Assembly: GCF_007859295.1 (NCBI RefSeq) | Contig: NZ_VOHB01000003.1 | Span: 372,001-436,000, forward strand | Direction of reading: 5' to 3' | Length of the DNA: 64,000 bases | Source of the DNA: Planococcus sp. CPCC 101016 | GTDB taxonomy: Bacteria; Bacillota; Bacilli; Bacillales_A; Planococcaceae | Shown here: in pieces, positions 8,514 through 16,400 of the stretch | Position numbering within the stretch: the first letter of the stretch is position 1 | Layout of the letters: the number at the start of each line of letters is the position of its first letter | The notes under the pieces: model-generated | What the model was told of the DNA's origin: nothing | The model's input: the letters and a program-made list of their open reading frames with translations, nothing else | The model's database searches: none | Translations under genes and position numbers: made by a program

Positions 8514-10430
8514 TTATTCGACTCTCAAGATGGAATCAGTTCCCTGTTCCTGGAAGCCGTCTTTCAAGACAGTTACTTTTTGTTCAGTTAAGTTGGTAAA
8601 AATAACTGGTGTTGCAATAGAAGGCGCGTTGGCGTTCAGGAAGTCCAAATCAAGTTTCAGCAAAGCATCTCCGCGCTGTACGAGCTGGCCTTGTTCGACC
8701 AATGTTTCAAATCCTTCACCTTTCAACTTGACCGTATCCAGGCCGACATGAATCAAAATTTCAATGCCAGTATCCGTTTCAATACCGATGGCGTGTTTGG
8801 TCGGGAAGACACTGACCACTCGCCCGTCGACTGGTGAATGGAGAACGTTTCCAGATGGCAAAATAGCGAATCCAGGACCCATCATGCCTTTTGCAAATAC
8901 TTCATCCGGTACTTCTGATAGCTGAATTATTTCCCCTTGAATCGGCATTACAAAGTCTTCCGGGATGATTTCTTTCATTGCCGGTTCTTCGCTGGCCGGT
9001 TCTTCAGCTATTGCCGCTTCCGATCCATTTGCTGGAGCCGGATTGCCGTTTGCCAAACGTGGCTTCATAGCATCTGCCAAGAATTCGACAGCCGTTCCGA
9101 TTACGACTTGAACACTGGTTTTATTGACTTTCATGACACCCATAGCACCGTGGCGCTTCAAGTCTTTTTCGTTTACAAGCTCAGAATCTTTGACCGTCAT
9201 GCGCAGACGCGTCGTGCAATAATCGACTGCGACAATATTATCAGTGCCGCCAAGCGCTTCGATTGTGTTGTATGCTCTAACATCAACAGCTTTGTTCTCG
9301 GAACTTGCATTTTCTGCTCCTTCAACGTCCTCATCTTCACGGCCAGGCGTTTTCAAGTCCAGCTTGATGATCAGGAAGTAGAAGATGACAAAGTATACGG
9401 CTCCGACAACGAGCCCCATCACCAAGAGAATGAGCGGATTGGTAGCCAGTCCATAGTTCAATACATAATCAATCGCTCCGGCAGAAAAGCCGAAACCGTG
9501 ATGGACATCCAAAGCATAGGCGACCATCATTGAAGCACCTGTCAGCAAAGCATGGACTACGTATAGAATAGGCGATAAGAACATGAACGAGAACTCAATC
9601 GGCTCTGTGATTCCTGTTAGGAAAGACGTGAAGGCGATACTGAATAACATTCCGCCGACAACGGCTTTGCGTTCTTTCTTAGCCGCAGCATACATAGCCA
9701 GACACGCTGCAGGCAAACCAAACATCATGATTGGGAAGAATCCGGACAGGAATGGCCCTGCCGTTGGATCACCTTTCAAGAAGCGGTTGATTTCTCCGCG
9801 CACCACTTCTCCCGTGGCATCAGTGAATGTTCCAAAATCAAACCAGACGATGGTATTGATAACATGGTGCAAACCGGTCGGCAGCAAGAGTCGGTTCAGG
9901 AAACCGTAAGCGCCGACACCAAACATGCCTGCATTCAAGATCCACTCACCCGCACCATCGATGCCTTCCTGGATCGGCGGCCAAGCATAGCCGAGCACAC
10001 CGGCCAAAACCGTCATGGTCGCAGCAGTGATAATCGGTACGAACCGCCTGCCGCCGAAGAAAGCGAGCCATTGCGGGAACTTCACATTGTAGAATTTATT
10101 ATACAAAAGACCTCCGACAATACCGGATAAAATACCGGCGAACACACCCATATTGATTGATTCGTTGATCGTCACGATCGCCGAAGTCAATACCAGATAG
10201 GCAATGGCACCGGCCAAAGCCGCTCCACCGTTGCCGTCATGGGCAAGTCCCATCGCAATACCGATGGCAAAGATGATTGCCAGGTTGTCGATGATTCCTG
10301 CACCGGCAGCTGACATGAACGGAATGCCGAACACATCGTCCTGCCCCAAGCGCAGCAGCAAAGCAGCCGCTGGCAAGGTAGCGATCGGGAACATCAACGA
10401 TTTCCCTATTTTCTGAAGAAAACTGAACAT
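8514..10430 (-). CDS. nagE: PTS N-acetylglucosamine transporter EIICBA
   Basis: 638 residues. N-terminal EIIC (about 1-360, ten or so membrane helices, with GLHHVINTIVWF) is followed by EIIB with the phosphocysteine in DYCTTRLRM (about residue 405) and a C-terminal glucose-type EIIA with the phosphohistidine in EILIHVGLDTVKL. It imports GlcNAc as GlcNAc-6-phosphate. It heads the nagE-nagA-nagB-nagR-ptsH cluster. Its promoter contains a NagR-type operator. The EIIA domain may also serve MurP encoded upstream, which has none. Confidence 0.95.
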   Translation of the reverse strand: MFSFLQKIGKSLMFPIATLPAAALLLRLGQDDVFGIPFMSAAGAGIIDNLAIIFAIGIAMGLAHDGNGGAALAGAIAYLVLTSAIVTINESINMGVFAGILSGIVGGLLYNKFYNVKFPQWLAFFGGRRFVPIITAATMTVLAGVLGYAWPPIQEGIDGAGEWILNAGMFGVGAYGFLNRLLLPTGLHHVINTIVWFDFGTFTDATGEVVRGEINRFLKGDPTAGPFLSGFFPIMMFGLPAACLAMYAAAKKERKAVVGGMLFSIAFTSFLTGITEPIEFSFMFLSPILYVVHALLTGASMMVAYALDVHHGFGFSAGAIDYVLNYGLATNPLILLVMGLVVGAVYFVIFYFLIIKLDLKTPGREDEDVEGAENASSENKAVDVRAYNTIEALGGTDNIVAVDYCTTRLRMTVKDSELVNEKDLKRHGAMGVMKVNKTSVQVVIGTAVEFLADAMKPRLANGNPAPANGSEAAIAEEPASEEPAMKEIIPEDFVMPIQGEIIQLSEVPDEVFAKGMMGPGFAILPSGNVLHSPVDGRVVSVFPTKHAIGIETDTGIEILIHVGLDTVKLKGEGFETLVEQGQLVQRGDALLKLDLDFLNANAPSIATPVIFTNLTEQKVTVLKDGFQEQGTDSILRVE

Positions 10431-10470
10431 AAAATTTCCACCCCTTTATGTATTCTTAATTTTCACTATA

Positions 10471-10534
10471 TCTATAATCGGTATAGTTGTCTATACCAAT
10501 TTAGTTAATTTTGAAAATATAGTAAGCGGTTACT
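10471..10534 (-). promoter_or_regulatory. nagE promoter with NagR operator and a cre-like site
   Basis: On the minus strand TTGGTA (10494-10499), a 17-bp spacer and TATAGA (10471-10476) form a plausible sigma-A promoter. The spacer contains the inverted repeat GGTATAG-N4-CTATACC (10480-10497), close to known NagR/DasR-type operators of the form TGGTnTAGACCA. Just upstream AGTAACCGCTTACT (10521-10534) is a partly matching catabolite (CcpA) site. Repression by NagR through promoter occlusion is inferred. Confidence 0.65.
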
Positions 10535-10557
10535 TTTGATCTGCAAGAAGATTTTTT

Positions 10558-10595
10558 TAAAAACATAAAAGTTGGAAGCCAATACGCTCCCAACT
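10558..10595 (-). terminator. Terminator after mupG
   Basis: Ten-base-pair stem with one G-T wobble (10570-10579 with 10586-10595), followed on the minus strand by TTTTATGTTTTT. It closes the mur operon just before the nagE promoter. Confidence 0.75.
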
Positions 10596-10613
10596 CCTAG
10601 TATTCTCTCTTAT

Positions 10614-11666
10614 TCAAATCCACTCTATCTTAAATTTCATACCACCTTTAATATATGGCAGCAAGTTGAGATCTTCGGCAATGACTTTTCCAACAACATT
10701 GACCTTGTCGTCCGCTGGCAAATCTCTTTTAGTGATCTGCAATTCTCCCTGATATCGGCCATAACGCTCATTATCCACAGTAATGCTGCCTCTATCCCGT
10801 GCAATGGTATTATTGGGTTTCAATAGATGGGTGCCAATTAATCCGTATTGGCGGGATTCCATGGAACGGATGCAATCCCGGGCAGCGTCCCAGCGGTTGG
10901 TTTGGACGCCCCTCAGTCCTGTCTCCATCAAGGCTTGCGCACGTAATAAAATTTCCCCTTCATGAAACGCAGCGAATTGTTCCAGGCTGTCGTCGCTGAG
11001 CGTGATGTCACCAATCAATACTTTGTCCACCGCACCATCTTCTTTCAGATGTAAATAAGCTCTAAAAGGATCCATGTCTCTGTGTTCCTCCAAAGTTGGC
11101 AGCCGCTTATATAAAGGTCCGCGCAGAAGCCCATCTCCTGGAATGAAGGCCATTACGTTCAGCCCTTCACTTTTCAGCCACAGATTGGTTTTCACAAACT
11201 CTACGGAATCCAATCCGGTCTCCGGCCGCGGATAGAAGTTATGCCACATCTCAACAGCATCTCGCTGCAGACCTGCAGAAGCCAAAGCAGCCAGTCCTTC
11301 TTTTGTTAAGGTACTGGCATTTAACGCGATTTTCATCTTGCCGGACAAGGAGGCAATTATGTCATCATCCACTCCGTAATCAATTCGCAGTCCTGTCAAG
11401 CCCCATTCCAGCAAGCCTTCCGCATTGTCCCAACCAAATCCAAGATGAGCCAATGAAGGCGGTGCGATATCCGCCATCAGCTCCATATTAAACTTCAGTG
11501 CCCAACTCCCTAATTGCTGCAGCCGTTCCTTATAAAGCAATGGATCATCCTCTGGAATATGCAGCGAAGTGAAAATAGATGTAAAGCCGAGCTTGCTTAC
11601 TTTTTCAATATAAGGTTCCAAGTTCAGAAACGAATCGTCTCCTAAATAAACTGAAATCCCACGCAT
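10614..11666 (-). CDS. mupG: 6-phospho-N-acetylmuramidase (MupG/DUF871 family)
   Basis: About 350 residues of the DUF871 family: a TIM barrel (GISVYLGDD, FTSIFTSLHIPEDD, RIDYGVDD, WHNFYPRPETGL) with a smaller C-terminal domain ending in GKVIAEDLNLLPYIKGG. The Staphylococcus aureus member MupG cleaves MurNAc-6P-GlcNAc taken up by MurP. Placement after murQ and murP supports that role here. The ATG at 11666 is chosen over 11696 because AAAAGGAGCT precedes it. It is separated from murP by a hairpin. Confidence 0.85.
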   Translation of the reverse strand: MRGISVYLGDDSFLNLEPYIEKVSKLGFTSIFTSLHIPEDDPLLYKERLQQLGSWALKFNMELMADIAPPSLAHLGFGWDNAEGLLEWGLTGLRIDYGVDDDIIASLSGKMKIALNASTLTKEGLAALASAGLQRDAVEMWHNFYPRPETGLDSVEFVKTNLWLKSEGLNVMAFIPGDGLLRGPLYKRLPTLEEHRDMDPFRAYLHLKEDGAVDKVLIGDITLSDDSLEQFAAFHEGEILLRAQALMETGLRGVQTNRWDAARDCIRSMESRQYGLIGTHLLKPNNTIARDRGSITVDNERYGRYQGELQITKRDLPADDKVNVVGKVIAEDLNLLPYIKGGMKFKIEWI

Positions 11667-11704
11667 TTTGACAGCTCCTTTTCTATTTATCCTCAAATCA
11701 ATAG

Positions 11705-11727
11705 AAAAAAGGGAGATTTCTCTCCCT
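11705..11727 (-). terminator. Short hairpin between murP and mupG
   Basis: AGGGAGA paired with TCTCCCT around a four-base loop, followed on the minus strand by TTTTTTC, six bases after the murP stop. It has the form of an intrinsic terminator and would make mupG expression lower than murP. Confidence 0.6.
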
Positions 11728-11732
11728 CTCCT

Positions 11733-13112
11733 TTAAATCCCTTCGGCCATCTCTTCTTTGAATCCAAATAAATAGGTGAAGATAAATCCGAAAATATACG
11801 AAACGACCAATCCGACGAAATACCAGACATACTTGCTCTCAGCAATAAGCGGAATCAATGAAATGCCTGACACTCCGATTCCAAGCGCTGCCGTATGCAT
11901 CACTGCCTGGAATGCGCCGCCGAATGCAGCTCCCATACAAGCTGTGATGAATGGCCGGCCAAGTGGAAGGGTCACACCGTAAAGCAACGGTTCGCCGATA
12001 CCGAGGAATCCAACAGGCAGGGCCCCTTTAATGATGTTCTTCAGACGTTGATTTCTTGTTTTTATATAGACTGCAATGGTGGCACCCACTTGTCCAGCTC
12101 CAGCCATTGCCAGAATCGGCAGTAAGGCTGTCGCGCCGACTGTGTTCATCAACTCCAGGTGAATCGGTGTCAATCCGTGGTGCAGACCCAGCATAACAAG
12201 TGGCAGGAAGAACCCTGCTAGAACGCCTCCTGCTAATACTCCACCAACATCAAGAACCGAAGTTAGCACAGTCATAATGCCATCTGATAAAAGCCCCGCG
12301 ATTGGAACAACCGCATAAAGTGAGAAGAAACCGACAACCAATAATGTAATTAGAGGTGTGAATAAAATATCGACAGAACTATGCATCACTTTGCGTACAT
12401 TCTTCTCAACGAATGTCATTAACCATGCGGCAAATATTACACCGAATAAACCGCCTCTGCCGACGACCAACGGTTCTCCATAAATAACAATATCCGCTAA
12501 TAGCGGGTTGAATAAAATTCCCCCTGCGATAGCACCGAGTACCGGTGTTCCCCCAAATTCCTTAGCGGTGTTCCAACCGACCAGTATAGCCAGATAGGCA
12601 AATACAGTGCTTCCCAGAACCAATAAAATCTGCATCCATGTTTCAGTGGCATCTACTCCTGCATTTTTAGCGAAGTTCGCGGCACCGTTGATAATTCCGG
12701 AGGCTACTAGTCCCGGAATCAGCGGAATAAAAATATTACCGACACGGCGCAGGAAAAGCTTGAACGGCGTTTTGTTTTTTTCCTTCAACTTAGCTTTCTT
12801 CAACGCGGCTTTTTCTGTAAAATCCATGTCGTCTTCATCGGCATCCGCCATTTCACCGATCGCTAATCCAGTTTCATTGCTCATTTCAGCAGCAACTTTA
12901 TTGACTGTCCCGGGACCTACGACGATTTGGAGTGTATCGTCCTCAATTACTCCCATCACGCCATCCACTCGCTTCAGCTCATTAAGATCCACCTTACTGT
13001 CATCTTTTATCGATAAACGTAAACGTGTCATACAATGTGCGACTTGATTGATATTCTCTTTTCCCCCGATTTTCGCGAGAATGTCATGCGCCATTTGTCG
13101 TTCTTTTTTCAT
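11733..13112 (-). CDS. murP: PTS N-acetylmuramic acid transporter EIIBC
   Basis: About 459 residues. An N-terminal EIIB domain with the phosphocysteine in AHCMTRLRLS (about residue 28) and a charged linker (residues about 85-115) precede an EIIC domain with ten or so membrane segments and GLHHGLTPIHLELM. No EIIA domain follows, so an EIIA must come from elsewhere; the one on NagE is the nearest candidate. It imports MurNAc or a MurNAc disaccharide with phosphorylation. The start at 13112 follows GGAGGGG. The gene is 24 bp after murQ. Confidence 0.92.
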   Translation of the reverse strand: MKKERQMAHDILAKIGGKENINQVAHCMTRLRLSIKDDSKVDLNELKRVDGVMGVIEDDTLQIVVGPGTVNKVAAEMSNETGLAIGEMADADEDDMDFTEKAALKKAKLKEKNKTPFKLFLRRVGNIFIPLIPGLVASGIINGAANFAKNAGVDATETWMQILLVLGSTVFAYLAILVGWNTAKEFGGTPVLGAIAGGILFNPLLADIVIYGEPLVVGRGGLFGVIFAAWLMTFVEKNVRKVMHSSVDILFTPLITLLVVGFFSLYAVVPIAGLLSDGIMTVLTSVLDVGGVLAGGVLAGFFLPLVMLGLHHGLTPIHLELMNTVGATALLPILAMAGAGQVGATIAVYIKTRNQRLKNIIKGALPVGFLGIGEPLLYGVTLPLGRPFITACMGAAFGGAFQAVMHTAALGIGVSGISLIPLIAESKYVWYFVGLVVSYIFGFIFTYLFGFKEEMAEGI

Positions 13113-13136
13113 ACTACCCCTCCACTCCCCCAAATG

Positions 13137-14021
13137 TTATAAAGCTTTTCGGACAAACCCACCGGCTATCTCCAGTTTTTCGACAGCTTGTTCTTTTGTG
13201 CAATCCAGCAGACTCATGACAATCGCCGTTTTAACGTGGCCGTCCGCTTCACTGTAATAGCGCTGTGCTGTTTCGTAATCAACTTGGGCAGCATCCATGA
13301 TGATCCGTTTGGAACGCTCAATCAACTTGGCATTTGTGGCTTGTACATCCACCATCAAGTTGCCGTATACTTTACCAATGCCGATCATTGCAGCAGTCGA
13401 AATCATATTCAGTACAAGCTTTTGAGCAGTGCCCGCCTTTAAACGCGTTGAGCCGGTCAATACTTCAGCTCCGGTTTCGATTTCAATCGCCGTATCCGCA
13501 TATCCGCTAACTTCCGCCCCTTTATTACACGAAATCGCAATGGTTTCTGCGCCGATCTGTTTTGCATATTGAAGCGCTCCAATCACATAAGGCGTACGGC
13601 CGCTAGCCGCTATTCCGACAATCGTATCATCAGCTTTTAAAGAAATCGCTTTCAAATCTTCCATGCCCAACTCAGGATTATCTTCTACGCCTTCAATAGC
13701 TGTCTTGATCGCTTCTGTCCCTCCAGCTATGATTCCGACAACTTGTTCAGATGAAACACCGAATGTAGGAACACATTCGACAGCATCTAAAATACCCAAA
13801 CGTCCACTGGTTCCGGCACCGATGTAAATCAATCTGCCTCCTGCTTTAAAGGAACGGATAGCTTTTTGTACAGCTTTTTCAATATTCGCCAATTCCGTTT
13901 CAATGGCTTTAGGTACAAGGCGATCCTCCTGATTCATTGTCTCTAGTATTTCAAGAACTGACATTTCATCCATCTTCATGGTGTTGTTATTGCGTTTTTC
14001 CGTGGATAAATTCTCGAGCAT
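13137..14021 (-). CDS. murQ: N-acetylmuramic acid 6-phosphate etherase
   Basis: 294 residues with a SIS fold. The family motifs GAGTSGRLGILDAVEC (catalytic glutamate), GIIAGGTEAI, EDNPELG and GSTRLKAGTAQK are present. It cleaves the lactyl ether of MurNAc-6P to give GlcNAc-6P, which feeds NagA and NagB. First gene of the murQ-murP-mupG unit behind its own promoter (14055-14082). Confidence 0.95.
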   Translation of the reverse strand: MLENLSTEKRNNNTMKMDEMSVLEILETMNQEDRLVPKAIETELANIEKAVQKAIRSFKAGGRLIYIGAGTSGRLGILDAVECVPTFGVSSEQVVGIIAGGTEAIKTAIEGVEDNPELGMEDLKAISLKADDTIVGIAASGRTPYVIGALQYAKQIGAETIAISCNKGAEVSGYADTAIEIETGAEVLTGSTRLKAGTAQKLVLNMISTAAMIGIGKVYGNLMVDVQATNAKLIERSKRIIMDAAQVDYETAQRYYSEADGHVKTAIVMSLLDCTKEQAVEKLEIAGGFVRKAL

Positions 14022-14054
14022 CAGATCACCCTTTTACTTTTATTTCTTGCTTTC

Positions 14055-14117
14055 ATTTTATCTTTAAGAAATTTAATGTCAATATAAATTATCTAAATAA
14101 TGAATTTAAATTTCATT
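14055..14117 (-). promoter_or_regulatory. murQ promoter and candidate MurR operator
   Basis: TTGACA (14077-14082), 16-bp spacer and TAAAAT (14055-14060) on the minus strand. Seventeen bases upstream is a near-palindrome, AATGAATTTAAATTTCATT read on the plus strand (14099-14117), of the TGAAA/TTTCA type used by RpiR-family regulators. Its position upstream of the -35 box would suit an activator or an upstream auxiliary operator; assignment to MurR is inference. Confidence 0.6.
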
Positions 14118-14122
14118 ATTAT

Positions 14123-14152
14123 AATTAAAAAAGAGCCAAATCTTTGGCTCTT
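14123..14152 (-). terminator. Terminator overlapping the murR stop
   Basis: Perfect ten-base arms AAGAGCCAAA and TTTGGCTCTT with a two-base centre (14131-14152), followed on the minus strand by TTTTTTAATT. Ends murR transcription before murQ. Confidence 0.8.
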
Positions 14153-15000
14153 CATCTTCTTAAACTTTCCATTTCACTACGGGCGTCATAGTATTGCTGC
14201 AAAACTTTCTCCCCAACATGATGGAAAATGCTCATATACAAGGTATCAATAACCGTCAATTGCGTCATTCTTGAAGGAATGCTCCCGATACGGAAGTCCT
14301 GTTCGACATTCGGTGTACACAGGCGAATGTCTGCTTCTTTATACAATGGTGATTTGCTGAGCGTCGTAATGGCAATGGCAGTCGCCCCTTTTTTCTGAGC
14401 AAAACGGGTAAGTTCGAGAACATCCTTTGTTTTTCCTGAAGTGCTGATTGCCACGAATACATCGTTTTCTGTTAAATGCGGAATTACCGACAGCATATAA
14501 TGAAAATCAAGGGAAGTGATGGAGTGATAGCCCAATTTGGTGAATTTATACTGAGCATCAACCGCGGCAGTAGAAGAGCCGCCAACACCGAAAAAGACAA
14601 TTTTCTTCGCATGCTGAATCGCTTCGACTGCTTTTGCCAGTTCTTTTCGGTCCATCGAGTCGGCGCATGATTCAATCGCCGATTTGTTGACGTGGATGAC
14701 TTTATGAAAAAGGTCATATGGCGAATCTTTTTTGTCCAGCACCGAAAAATCAGTGAGGTTGGTATCCGTTAAGGTCAAGTCTTTCATAAGGGCGAGCTTG
14801 AAGGATTTAAAGCTACCGATGCCGATCGATTTGCAGAAGCGGATGATTGTTGCTTCGCTGACACCAGATTTCTGCGACAGTTCTTTTGTCGTCATATGCG
14901 GCACAGCTTCCGGATTTCCAAGAACATACTTGCCGATCCTCTCCTCTGCCTCCGATAGCTGCGGCAGTACTTCTTTTATTTTCTGCATCAAAGAAGACAT
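14152..15000 (-). CDS. murR: MurR/RpiR-family regulator
   Basis: 282 residues. N-terminal HTH_6 domain (residues about 1-77, KELSQKSGVSEATIIRFCK) and a C-terminal SIS sugar-phosphate-binding domain (FFGVGGSSTAAVDAQYKF, AISTSGKTKDVLE). In Escherichia coli MurR represses murQP and responds to MurNAc-6-phosphate; the adjacent murQ-murP supports the same role. AGGGGG precedes the ATG by seven bases. Confidence 0.88.
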   Translation of the reverse strand: MSSLMQKIKEVLPQLSEAEERIGKYVLGNPEAVPHMTTKELSQKSGVSEATIIRFCKSIGIGSFKSFKLALMKDLTLTDTNLTDFSVLDKKDSPYDLFHKVIHVNKSAIESCADSMDRKELAKAVEAIQHAKKIVFFGVGGSSTAAVDAQYKFTKLGYHSITSLDFHYMLSVIPHLTENDVFVAISTSGKTKDVLELTRFAQKKGATAIAITTLSKSPLYKEADIRLCTPNVEQDFRIGSIPSRMTQLTVIDTLYMSIFHHVGEKVLQQYYDARSEMESLRR

Positions 15001-15182
15001 CTTTGAACCCCCTGTACTTCTGTTTCTGGCGTTTATTGATTATGTTTTGCGAATCCACAAGCAACGCGGAAAGCTTCTTGTTTTATTCAGCTTATTTAGC
15101 ATACATCAAAATCGTATAGATGTTGAGTCCATCCTCTTGGGGAGTGAAGAGAAAGCAGCTAAATACCACTTGCAGCAATTTC

Positions 15183-16316
15183 CTATTTACTGCTCAACCG
15201 CTCAATAACATTCGCCAGCAGCAACGTCCGATCCGTGAGTGAGGAAACCACCAAGTATTCTGTTTCCTGATGGGCATTCCCGCCGACCGGGCCCAAACCG
15301 TCAATCGATGGGATGCCGATGTGGGCTGTTAAGTTGGCGTCCGATCCGCCGCCGCTTTTCTCATGCGTCAATTCAATGCCGATTTTCGCAGCTTCTTCGG
15401 AGATGACATCGATTAATCTGCGTGCTTCGTCCGTCAATACCCATGCCGGCCGGGTGATGTGGCCGGTCAATTCCACTGTTGTTCCCGGTGTTTCCGCATC
15501 GCTGCAGATTTCTTTAATGGCGCGGTCCAGCCTCTCACCGTCTTCAGGTGTTTCAATGCGCAAGTCAATCCCCGCCTCTGCGAAAGGCGCAATCGTGTTG
15601 ACCGATGTTCCACCTTTAATTAGGCCGACATTAACAGTGATGCCTTTATCGGACTCAGTCAATGCGTGCAGTTTCAGGATTTTTCGAGCTAGTTCTTCGA
15701 TGGCGCTTGCCCCGTTTTCTGGTTCAATGCCCGCATGCGCCGACTTGCCAAACACTTTCAAGAAATACTTGCCGCCGCCTTTGCGTTCACTGACCAGCTG
15801 GCCATTCTGCGCCGGCTCCAATACAAGCGCATATTTTTTTCCCGCCGCCACTGTTTCAATCAGCTCGCGCGAGGCGATGGAACCGATTTCCTCATCCGTA
15901 TTCAAGACAAGCACCACGTTTTTATAGGCATCGCTGCCGGCTTCCATCAAGGCTTTAAGGGCGAATAAAGCCGTGGCATGGCTGGCCTTCATGTCAATGA
16001 CACCCGGCCCGTGGGCCAGATCACCCGCAATATGGAACGGGCGCTTTTCTGCGGTGCCCTCTGGGAAGACGGTATCAAGATGTGCGATCATGACGATTTC
16101 GGGAGCATCCGCTTCCGGGTGCCGGATTACCAGATTATTGCCGAAGTGTTCCTGTTCGTGCACTTCCGTATCAAAGCCGATCATATGATATTCTTCTGCA
16201 AGTATTCTACCCACTTCATCTATTCCGCTCTTCAAATAGGAACCGCTGTCGACATTGACCAGATTTTCAATCAATGCCAGCATTGGCTGTTGATTTGCTC
16301 CAATGAATTCCTTCAT
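15183..16316 (-). CDS. M20-family metallopeptidase (glutamate carboxypeptidase-like)
   Basis: About 377 residues. Dinuclear zinc motifs: HLDTVFPEG, the bridging aspartate in VIDMKAS, the catalytic glutamate in TDEEIGS, a ligand in VLEPAQNG, and the C-terminal histidine in GGNAHQETEY. A dimerisation insert lies at about residues 175-285 (SAHAGIEPENGASAI). No signal peptide. The family includes carboxypeptidase G2 and other amidohydrolases; substrate unknown. It lies between murR and the TRAP operon on the same strand; a link to either is not shown. The ATG at 16316 has GGGAGG nine bases upstream. Confidence 0.82.
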   Translation of the reverse strand: MKEFIGANQQPMLALIENLVNVDSGSYLKSGIDEVGRILAEEYHMIGFDTEVHEQEHFGNNLVIRHPEADAPEIVMIAHLDTVFPEGTAEKRPFHIAGDLAHGPGVIDMKASHATALFALKALMEAGSDAYKNVVLVLNTDEEIGSIASRELIETVAAGKKYALVLEPAQNGQLVSERKGGGKYFLKVFGKSAHAGIEPENGASAIEELARKILKLHALTESDKGITVNVGLIKGGTSVNTIAPFAEAGIDLRIETPEDGERLDRAIKEICSDAETPGTTVELTGHITRPAWVLTDEARRLIDVISEEAAKIGIELTHEKSGGGSDANLTAHIGIPSIDGLGPVGGNAHQETEYLVVSSLTDRTLLLANVIERLSSK

Positions 16317-16350
16317 ATTCACTGACCTCCCGCTTTTTCTTTATCTTACC

Positions 16351-16384
16351 AAAAAAAGTCGGACAGCAAAGGTTCTGCTGTCCG
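16351..16384 (-). terminator. Terminator of the TRAP operon
   Basis: Nine-base stem CGGACAGCA/TGCTGTCCG (16360-16368, 16376-16384), then AC and seven T on the minus strand. Lies 17 bp after the permease stop. Confidence 0.88.
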
Positions 16385-16400
16385 GCTGGTTGTTTATTAG

